11,787 nucleotides of DNA from Actinobacteria bacterium ADurb.Bin346 (lineage in GTDB: Bacteria > Actinomycetota > Humimicrobiia > Humimicrobiales > Humimicrobiaceae): NCBI GenBank assembly GCA_002068775.1, contig MWAX01000127.1, positions 1 through 11,787 of the forward strand, read 5' to 3'. Position numbers and translations under genes: made by a program. The notes under the pieces are model-generated. The model was not told the origin of the DNA. It saw only the letters and a program-made list of their open reading frames with translations, and did not search any database. Shown piece by piece: positions 6,504-11,787 of the stretch; the first letter of the stretch is position 1; each line of letters starts with the position of its first letter.

Positions 6504-7391
6504 TCACCACCTGCTGATAATTTTAACACTTTCACTGAAATTGCAGGATTCAATATATTTTTCAATTGTCTTACCTTCTATTATAATGCCGGGAGCTATT
6601 TCTGCCAGGGGTAAGAGTACAAAATTACGCTCTTTTAATTTTGGATGGGGCAGCACAAGAATGTCAGAAATAATATTCAGTTTTCCAAAATACAGAAGGT
6701 CAAGGTCTATTACACGGGGTCCAAATCTTTCACTTTGCGGTTTCCTGCCAAGGCTATATTCTATGCTTTTTAAAAACCCCAGCATTTCAAAAGGGCTGTA
6801 GTCCTTTCCGGCTCTTCCCTCAAGAGCGATATTGTAGAAATGCTGCTGCTCTTTTACATACATTGGCTCGGTCTCATAGATTGATGAGGCTTTTGTTATT
6901 TTAAAGTTTTTATTTTCGCCAAGGGCGCGTACCGCTCTGTGCAGGTTTGCTTTTCTATCGCCTGTATTTGACCCGAGGGATAAATAAAATTCTGTTAATT
7001 GTCCGGTTTGCCCCGATATTTCTTTTTCAAGGCTGCATTTTACGCCAACTGAACTTAGGTTTTCCTTTATAGGCGGATTTGTTTTTTCAACCTTTACGCC
7101 AACTTTTATAATAAGCGGTGAAAATGAAAGGATCTTTTCTGCCAGATCGCCTGCAAGGGCTTCAAGCAGGTTGTATTTTTTTTTGCTATTTATCTTCTTT
7201 ATAATATCAATTATTTCTGAATAATTTACAGTCTCAGAAATGTCATCTTTAAAGGATTTCCCTGCAGCCAGTGTGTCTTTAGCAAGTGTTATTCTGACAT
7301 TGAAAAGGAAATCCTGTCCGCTGACTTTTTCTTCGGGGTTGACCCCATGATAGCCATATAGTTTCAGGTCTTTAATAATTATTTTAAACAT
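6504..7391 (-). CDS. folBK: Fused dihydroneopterin aldolase (FolB) / HPPK (FolK)
   Basis: One 295-residue bifunctional folate enzyme. FolB (about 1-122) converts 7,8-dihydroneopterin to 6-hydroxymethyl-dihydropterin and glycolaldehyde: GYHGVNPEE (13-21) with Glu21, Tyr57 in VNYSEI, the LLEALA helix (75-80) and Lys103 in VEKTNPP match the known active-site positions. A linker of about 12 residues leads into FolK (about 135-295), which moves pyrophosphate from ATP onto the pterin: YLSLGSNTGDR (136-146), ETEP (173-176), QHFYNIAL (183-190), FGPRVIDLDLLYFG (223-236) with the magnesium ligands Asp229 and Asp231, and LPHPKLKERNFVLLPL (247-262). The two reactions are consecutive, which explains the fusion; such fusions are known elsewhere. 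The ATG at 7391 has a weak AAGG ten bases upstream and lies 58 bases after folP. Confidence 0.95.
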   Translation of the reverse strand: MFKIIIKDLKLYGYHGVNPEEKVSGQDFLFNVRITLAKDTLAAGKSFKDDISETVNYSEIIDIIKKINSKKKYNLLEALAGDLAEKILSFSPLIIKVGVKVEKTNPPIKENLSSVGVKCSLEKEISGQTGQLTEFYLSLGSNTGDRKANLHRAVRALGENKNFKITKASSIYETEPMYVKEQQHFYNIALEGRAGKDYSPFEMLGFLKSIEYSLGRKPQSERFGPRVIDLDLLYFGKLNIISDILVLPHPKLKERNFVLLPLAEIAPGIIIEGKTIEKYIESCNFSESVKIISRW

Positions 7392-7449
7392 TGCAATAAA
7401 ACCTTAAGCCCGTTTTCTTAAGCAGACCCTTACACAGTCTGAACTTTAT

Positions 7450-8667
7450 TTAAATTATTTCCCTGATGCTTTTTGCCACCTTTACTGCAGCAACTGTCTG
7501 CGCTACATCGTGCACCCTCAAAATGCTGGCTCCATTGATATATGAATACACTGCAGCAGCAAGACTGCCCTCAAGCCTCTCTGAAGCACCGACTCCTCCA
7601 AGAATAGCTCCAATAAAGGATTTCCTTGAAGCTCCGAAAAGCACAGGATAACCCATATTGGTAAAATCCGAAAGTCTTGCAATTATTTCAAGATTGTGTT
7701 CCAGATTTTTTCCAAAACCGATCCCTGGATCTATTATTATCTTCTCACGGGCGACCCCTGCTGCTTTTGCTTTTTCTGCCTGGTCGAATAAAAAATCATA
7801 TATTTCATCAACCACATCTTCATATACCGGGTCATTCTGCATATTTTCAGGAGTGCCCTGCATGTGCATTATCACCACGCTTGCTCCTGTTGAAGCTGCT
7901 GTGCCCGGCATAGCATCATCCATGGTAAAACCGCTGATGTCATTGATGATTGCAGCTCCTGCCCCGACTGCCTGTTTTGCAACTTCGCTTCTGTAAGTGT
8001 CAACAGATATTAATATGTCATATTTTTTTGATATTGCCGTTATTGCCGGTATTACCCTTGATAATTCTTCCTGCACGCTTACAGGTTTTGAGCCGGGCCT
8101 TGTGGTCATCCCCCCCACATCAATGATGTGCGCGCCCTGGCTGACTATTTCTTCTATTCTTGCCATATATTGTTTTTTAAAAAAATAAGCCCCTCCATCA
8201 TAAAATGAATCCCGGGTTATATTCAGTATCCCCATTATAAGGGGGCCTTCAATGCTGAGATCAAAGGTTTTTTCTTTTATGCTGATGGTTTTTTTGGATT
8301 TTGACCGTGACAGCTCTGAAAGATAAAGAATTATTTCTTCAGAAAGATTTTTAAGCCCGAAAGGCTGCAGCTTTATTTTTTCAGCAAGGCTCCTCAGCGA
8401 TTTTTCTGTCCCGAATATTATCACATCTGTTAAGCTTTCCATTTTCAAAAGATTTTCCCTTGATATTACTGCATCACCCATCCTGGAAAGCATTTCCTGC
8501 TTTAATATATTTGCAGCCCTGGCTTTTACTCCTTTGACCTTTAAAGCAATAGGAAAGAATTTATTAGCCATTATATGCTGCCCTGGCACAGTTGACCCTA
8601 TGATGCCAAATTCTGCCATTGCCTGCTTTTTGGTTCTTAAATCTATCTTCCTTATTCTGTAAGACAG
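7450..8667 (-). CDS. folP: Dihydropteroate synthase (FolP) with N-terminal extra domain
   Basis: Condenses 6-hydroxymethyl-dihydropterin pyrophosphate with p-aminobenzoate, the sulfonamide-sensitive step. Counting from ATG 8619, the TIM-barrel catalytic domain covers about 118-389: GILNITRDSF (130-139), GGMTTRPGS (169-177), SVDTYR (205-210), NDISG (226-230), MHMQGTP (251-257), DPGIGFGK (297-304), GASRKSF (329-335) and RVHDV (368-372). Before it lies a domain of about 115 residues with AANILKQEMLSR (35-46) and LQPFGLKNL (84-92), an arrangement I associate with clostridial and thermophile DHPS. The ATG at 8619 lacks a usable ribosome-binding site. The frame stays open to a CTG at 8667, seven bases after AAAGGAG, and the added residues (including YRIRKIDL) fit the expected N-terminus, so CTG 8667 is preferred, giving 405 residues; ATG 8619 (389 residues) is the fallback. 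Confidence 0.93.
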   Translation of the reverse strand: MSYRIRKIDLRTKKQAMAEFGIIGSTVPGQHIMANKFFPIALKVKGVKARAANILKQEMLSRMGDAVISRENLLKMESLTDVIIFGTEKSLRSLAEKIKLQPFGLKNLSEEIILYLSELSRSKSKKTISIKEKTFDLSIEGPLIMGILNITRDSFYDGGAYFFKKQYMARIEEIVSQGAHIIDVGGMTTRPGSKPVSVQEELSRVIPAITAISKKYDILISVDTYRSEVAKQAVGAGAAIINDISGFTMDDAMPGTAASTGASVVIMHMQGTPENMQNDPVYEDVVDEIYDFLFDQAEKAKAAGVAREKIIIDPGIGFGKNLEHNLEIIARLSDFTNMGYPVLFGASRKSFIGAILGGVGASERLEGSLAAAVYSYINGASILRVHDVAQTVAAVKVAKSIREII

Positions 8668-8681
8668 CTTTTAGCTCCTTT
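8665..8681 (-). promoter_or_regulatory. Strong Shine-Dalgarno and CTG start codon of folP
   Basis: The minus strand reads AAAGGAG (8681-8675), seven spacer bases, then CTG (8667-8665) in frame with folP; an in-frame TAA lies two codons upstream. The 48 bases between this CTG and the first ATG encode 16 residues with no stop. This is the best ribosome-binding site near the gene. An overlapping out-of-frame ATG at 8684 opens only a 10-codon frame. Confidence 0.65.
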
Positions 8682-8706
8682 CATGAATGATAGGGCATCA
8701 CCGGTA

Positions 8707-9276
8707 TTATTTTCTTTCTGATTTTATCAGTGCCATTGCTTCTGCCCTCGAGGCAGGATTTTCCCTGAAAAGTCCTCTCACTGCAGAAGTCACTGTAATC
8801 GTATTTGGTTTTTTAACACCCCTTATGCTCATGCAGAAATGTTCTGCTTCAATAATAACCATTGTGCCCCGGGGCTCTATCTTTTTCATTATTGTATCCG
8901 CAACTATAGTGGTGAGCCTTTCCTGCACCTGCAGCCTGTGCGATACTACTTCAAGCACTCTTGTAAGTTTGCTCAATCCAACTATCCTGCCTGATTTGTT
9001 GGGCACATAGGCTATGTGTGCCTTGCCCACAAATGGAACCATGTGGTGCTCACAAACCGAGTAGAATGGTATGTCCTTTACAATAATCATCTCATCATGG
9101 TCTTCATCAAACAGAGGCTCAAGATAAACTGACGGATCCTTATCCATCCCGCTGAAAAGTTCCTCATACATATCCGCCACTCTTTGAGGTGTCCTTAAAA
9201 GACCTTCCCGGCTGATATCTTCACCAATGCCTTCAAGAATCAGCCTGACTCCCTGTTCAATTAATTTTTTATCCAC
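8707..9276 (-). CDS. folE: GTP cyclohydrolase I, type IA (FolE)
   Basis: Opens GTP to 7,8-dihydroneopterin triphosphate, the entry step of folate synthesis. The 189-residue protein is normal length for the core enzyme. Visible are the start helix region GLLRTPQRVADMYEEL (25-40), the zinc and active-site motif SVCEHHMVPF (73-82) with Cys75 and His78, GLSKLTR (100-106), QVQERLT (116-122), and EHFCMSIRGV (145-154) holding the third zinc ligand Cys148. The presence of the Cys-His-Cys set marks it as the zinc-dependent IA type, not the FolE2 type. The start is GTG at 9276 preceded by GAGGAG about six bases away. It lies 172 bases after ftsH; that spacer shows no convincing promoter or terminator. 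folE directly after ftsH is the order seen in Actinobacteria. folP follows about 40 bases after its stop. Confidence 0.96.
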   Translation of the reverse strand: MDKKLIEQGVRLILEGIGEDISREGLLRTPQRVADMYEELFSGMDKDPSVYLEPLFDEDHDEMIIVKDIPFYSVCEHHMVPFVGKAHIAYVPNKSGRIVGLSKLTRVLEVVSHRLQVQERLTTIVADTIMKKIEPRGTMVIIEAEHFCMSIRGVKKPNTITVTSAVRGLFRENPASRAEAMALIKSERK

Positions 9277-9448
9277 TTAAGCTCCTCATCAATAGATTAA
9301 ATTATTAAGCCCTAACACCGGCAGGATGTCAGAGCTTAATTAAATTGCAAATTATGAAAATGACTGCTTTATTTTTTTTAAAATCAAGTTAGCCATACAT
9401 TATTAACTGTAAAAATATTGACAATGCATGCAAAGGCTGGCTGATTAT

Positions 9449-11410
9449 TTAAGACATACCGGTTTTGCTGCCATCTTCAGAGTCAGCAGTTACTTTTGTC
9501 CTTGTCAATTTCCTGGCGCTTCCCTTCTTTGCAGTACTTTTTCCTGCTGCCCGGGATACTGCAGTATCTTCATCAGAGCCGTTACCGTTATTTTTAGCTT
9601 TCTTCTGGCTTTTAACACTGAAGAGCATATCCATTACCTGCTCCCTGGAAAGGGTCTCTTTTTCTATCAGTGTTGCTGCAAGAGATTTTAAAGCCTCAGC
9701 ATTTTCTTCAAGTATCTGTTTTGCTTTCTGGTAGCAGTCTGAAATTATATTGTTAATCTCTCTGTCTATTTCTGAAGCTACCTCTTCACTGTAATGCGGC
9801 CTTGATATTATCTCCTTTCCAAGGAAAACTTCTTCATCATCTGTCTTGTATGTGACCGGACCTATTTTATTGCTCATGCCGAACTCCGTCACCATTTTGC
9901 GTGCAAGTTTTGTAGCCCTGTCAAGGTCATTCTGCGCGCCGCTTGTAATATCATCAAAGTTCATTTCTTCGCTGACCCGTCCCCCCAGAAGCTGGGTTAT
10001 ATTATCGAGCAGCTCTTTTTTTGATTTGAGAAACCTGTCTTCTTCGGGCAGTGTGATGACATAACCGAGTGCCCGCCCCCTCGATATTATAGATATCTTA
10101 TGAATAGGGTCAGTGTTTGGCAGAATATGAGAAAGAAGCGCATGGCCTGCTTCATGGAAAGCTATTATCTTCTTTTCTTCTTCAGATATAACCCTTGTCT
10201 TTTTTTCAGGCCCTGCAATAACCCTTTCTATTGCATCCTCCACTTCAAACATGCTTATCTTCTTTTTATTGTGCCTTGCTGCAAGCAGGGAAGCCTCATT
10301 GAATATATTTGCAAGGTCCGCCCCTGTAAAGCCCGGGGTCTGCTTTGCAATTGTTTTTAAATTTACATCCTTATCAAGCGGTTTGCCTCTTGCATGGATC
10401 TCAAGTATCTGCTCCCTTCCTATAAGGTCAGGCCTGTCAACTGCTATCTGCCTGTCAAACCTTCCGGGGCGAAGCAGCGCAGGGTCAAGTATGTCCGGCC
10501 TGTTGGTTGCAGCTATAAGTATGACTGTGATTTCCTGGTCAAAACCATCCATCTCAACAAGAAGCTGGTTTAAAGTCTGTTCCCTTTCATCATGACCGCC
10601 CCCGAGCCCAGCTCCCCTGTGACGGCCGACAGCATCTATTTCATCCATGAATATTATTGAAGGCTGGGAAGCTTTTGCCTGCCCGAATAAATCTCTTACT
10701 CGGGATGCGCCCACACCGACAAACATCTCAACGAATTCTGAGCCTGATATTGAAAAGAATGGAACTCCGGCTTCCCCGGCAACTGCCCTTGCAAGAAGTG
10801 TTTTTCCAGTTCCCGGCGGTCCATAAAGAAGCACACCTTTGGGTATCTTTGCGCCCATGGTCTTGAATTTTGACGGATTTTCCAGAAATTCCTCTATTTC
10901 ACGCAACTCTTCTATTGCTTCGTCAACCCCCGCCACATCTTTGAATGTCACGCGGCCCTTCCCTTTATTTGAAACCCTTGCCCTGCTTTTTCCAAACTGC
11001 ATCACTTTAGAGCCGCCGCCCTGAAGCTGGTTCATCATGAAAAATATCAGGCCAAACATGATAAGAAACGGCAGCGCACTGAGAAGCAGCTGCACCCATA
11101 TGGACTGCTTCTGGTTATTGACAATGAATGGTATGTTTTTAGCAAGCAGGACTTCTGTGAGATCATAGTTGTCAAGATAGGATACTTTAAATGAGCTGCC
11201 ATTCGCAAGCTTGCCTTCTATTAATTTATCTTCTCCCTTTATTGTCAATGGCTCGGCAGTGTTTATTTCATTATTATTTATTTTTGTCATAAATTCATTC
11301 ATGGAGAGTTCTGTTACCTGTGGCGACATGAACAGAGGGTTCCTGAAGATAAGGAACATCACCACTATGAGTAATATAAGCAGAGCAATATTTTTAAAAC
11401 TTCGTTTCAA
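9449..11410 (-). CDS. ftsH: ATP-dependent zinc metalloprotease FtsH
   Basis: Membrane-anchored AAA+ protease that degrades damaged membrane proteins and selected cytosolic regulators as a hexamer. The 653-residue protein has a first membrane segment at about 8-22, an extracytoplasmic domain to about 104, a second membrane segment at about 106-126, then the AAA+ module: Walker A GPPGTGKT (197-204), pore motif FVG (230-232), Walker B IIFMDEID (252-259), and the arginine-finger region LDPALLRPGRFDR (308-320). The protease domain has HEAGH (419-423) and the third zinc ligand Asp495 in GAQNDLDRAT. The tail beyond about 595 is Lys/Ser/Thr-rich and probably disordered. The start is TTG at 11410, required because the next in-frame Met is inside the first membrane helix; GGGGTG lies about ten bases upstream. 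A promoter is visible in the 176-base spacer after hpt. Confidence 0.97.
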   Translation of the reverse strand: MKRSFKNIALLILLIVVMFLIFRNPLFMSPQVTELSMNEFMTKINNNEINTAEPLTIKGEDKLIEGKLANGSSFKVSYLDNYDLTEVLLAKNIPFIVNNQKQSIWVQLLLSALPFLIMFGLIFFMMNQLQGGGSKVMQFGKSRARVSNKGKGRVTFKDVAGVDEAIEELREIEEFLENPSKFKTMGAKIPKGVLLYGPPGTGKTLLARAVAGEAGVPFFSISGSEFVEMFVGVGASRVRDLFGQAKASQPSIIFMDEIDAVGRHRGAGLGGGHDEREQTLNQLLVEMDGFDQEITVILIAATNRPDILDPALLRPGRFDRQIAVDRPDLIGREQILEIHARGKPLDKDVNLKTIAKQTPGFTGADLANIFNEASLLAARHNKKKISMFEVEDAIERVIAGPEKKTRVISEEEKKIIAFHEAGHALLSHILPNTDPIHKISIISRGRALGYVITLPEEDRFLKSKKELLDNITQLLGGRVSEEMNFDDITSGAQNDLDRATKLARKMVTEFGMSNKIGPVTYKTDDEEVFLGKEIISRPHYSEEVASEIDREINNIISDCYQKAKQILEENAEALKSLAATLIEKETLSREQVMDMLFSVKSQKKAKNNGNGSDEDTAVSRAAGKSTAKKGSARKLTRTKVTADSEDGSKTGMS

Positions 11411-11501
11411 GTGTTAATACACCCCTTTTTAATTTTTTAAACTGATACTTCCGAATCGACTTCAGGTATAATATCGGCAAATAAATATTATATTATATAT
11501 T

Positions 11502-11529
11502 ATTATATAAAAATAATGAAATTGGACAA
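11502..11529 (-). promoter_or_regulatory. Probable sigma-A-type promoter for ftsH and downstream genes
   Basis: On the minus strand, TTGTCC (11529-11524, four of six) is followed after 16 bases by a perfect TATAAT (11507-11502). Further TATAAT-like hexamers occur in the same AT run down to about 11480, so the exact start is uncertain. The leader before the TTG start at 11410 would be roughly 85 bases. This is the best promoter in the window and could drive ftsH and possibly the whole array. Confidence 0.55.
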
Positions 11530-11540
11530 AAGATTAAGGG

Positions 11541-11562
11541 AAGTTTTTACAAAGTTTTTACA
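11541..11562. repeat. Two tandem 11-bp repeats upstream of the ftsH promoter
   Basis: The plus strand carries AAGTTTTTACA at 11541-11551 and again, exact and adjacent, at 11552-11562 (TGTAAAAACTT twice on the transcribed orientation). The block ends 12 bases upstream of the proposed -35 box. The 11-bp spacing is about one helical turn, so both copies would face the same side of the DNA, as expected for a direct-repeat operator, or the A-rich runs could act as an UP element. Confidence 0.9.
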
Positions 11563-11586
11563 TATCCCGGCAGGCACAATGCTTGT

Positions 11587-11787
11587 TTATTCTTGTTCCA
11601 GATAACCAATATATGGGAGGTTTCTGTATCTTTCCCCCACATCCAGGCCGTAGCCTATCACATACTTGTTTGGTATATCAAACCCTTTGTATCTAATATT
11701 GTTTGCAGTCTTCCGCGGCACTTCTTTATCAAGCAGCGCGCATATTTCTATGCTTTTAGGATTTCGCGCCTCAAGGTTTTTAATCAG
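11587..11787 (-). CDS. hpt: Hypoxanthine phosphoribosyltransferase, C-terminal part
   Basis: Only the last 66 residues are present; the gene continues past the high edge. The enzyme makes IMP or GMP from hypoxanthine or guanine and PRPP (purine salvage). The visible part holds the typical C-terminal blocks: LEARNPKSIEICALLDK, which covers the turn after the PRPP loop, YKGFDIPNKYVIGYGLD with the strand and Asp that hold the purine ring and magnesium, and the ending YRNLPYIGYL. The stop codon is TAA at 11589-11587. hpt directly upstream of ftsH is a widely conserved pairing in Firmicutes and Actinobacteria, with tilS usually before it. I see no clear terminator between it and ftsH. Confidence 0.93.
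   Translation of the reverse strand: MIKNLEARNPKSIEICALLDKEVPRKTANNIRYKGFDIPNKYVIGYGLDVGERYRNLPYIGYLEQE

Noticed and set aside
7402..7422. CTTAAG...CTTAAG inverted repeat between folP and folB-folK
   Set aside because: The stem is only six AT-rich pairs and lacks a following T run, so it is not a credible terminator.
9418..9441. TTGACA on the plus strand in the ftsH-folE spacer side
   Set aside because: The best -10 match is poorly spaced, it points towards the antisense of ftsH, and no plus-strand gene follows.
9277..9448. Search for a minus-strand promoter or terminator between ftsH and folE
   Set aside because: TTGTCA at 9424-9419 has only a weak -10 partner (TAATGT after 16 bases), and no stable hairpin followed by a T run is visible.
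9465..9734. Long open frames on the plus strand, such as here and at 5923-6294, 6439-6801, 7658-7996 and 10251-10595
   Set aside because: Each lies opposite a clearly conserved minus-strand gene and its translation shows no recognisable family, so they are shadows of codon use.
11480..11515. Very AT-rich stretch as a possible replication origin or unwinding element
   Set aside because: No DnaA-box cluster or origin genes are nearby; the run is explained by the ftsH promoter region.

Overview
This window is one co-directional gene cluster: every gene I can support lies on the minus strand, so transcription runs from high to low coordinates. The DNA is AT-leaning, gaps are mostly under 180 bases, and no stretch over 300 bases lacks a gene. 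In transcription order: the 3' end of hpt (11787-11587), ftsH, folE, folP, a folB-folK fusion, moeA, an iron-type alcohol dehydrogenase, a methylmalonate-semialdehyde-type aldehyde dehydrogenase, a small ABM-fold protein, a ThiF/MoeB/HesA-type E1-like enzyme, coaX, and the 5' end of a probable tRNA-dihydrouridine synthase gene (187-1).

The order hpt-ftsH-folE-folP-folB-folK followed later by coaX recalls the conserved cluster of Actinobacteria; hpt-ftsH, folP-folB-folK, coaX and dusB also cluster in Bacillus and clostridia. That suggests a chromosomal core region of a Gram-positive-type bacterium, probably a low-GC, poorly characterised lineage. This is inferred from recalled gene order, not from a search. 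There are no transposases, integrases, phage genes, CRISPR arrays, rRNA or tRNA genes.

Region by region: (1) 11787-9449, purine salvage and membrane proteolysis (Hpt, FtsH); a good sigma-A-like promoter and an 11-bp tandem repeat sit before ftsH. (2) 9276-6504, tetrahydrofolate synthesis from GTP: FolE makes 7,8-dihydroneopterin triphosphate, FolB-FolK makes the activated pterin, and FolP joins it to p-aminobenzoate. (3) 6494-5280, MoeA of molybdenum cofactor synthesis. (4) 5219-1920, a metabolic cassette (Fe-ADH, CoA-acylating ALDH, ABM protein) that does not belong to the usual cluster. (5) 1901-1047, an E1-like adenylating enzyme possibly linked to MoeA. (6) 1004-1, pantothenate kinase for CoA and a tRNA-modifying enzyme.

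The points most worth a second look are a probable CTG start for folP with a near-ideal Shine-Dalgarno site, a 14-bp tandem duplication that appears to have shifted the reading frame at the end of the E1-like gene, a 15-bp tandem duplication across the dehydrogenase stop codon, the inserted ADH-ALDH-ABM cassette, and the 11-bp repeat upstream of the ftsH promoter. I did not find a clear novel defence or mobile system.
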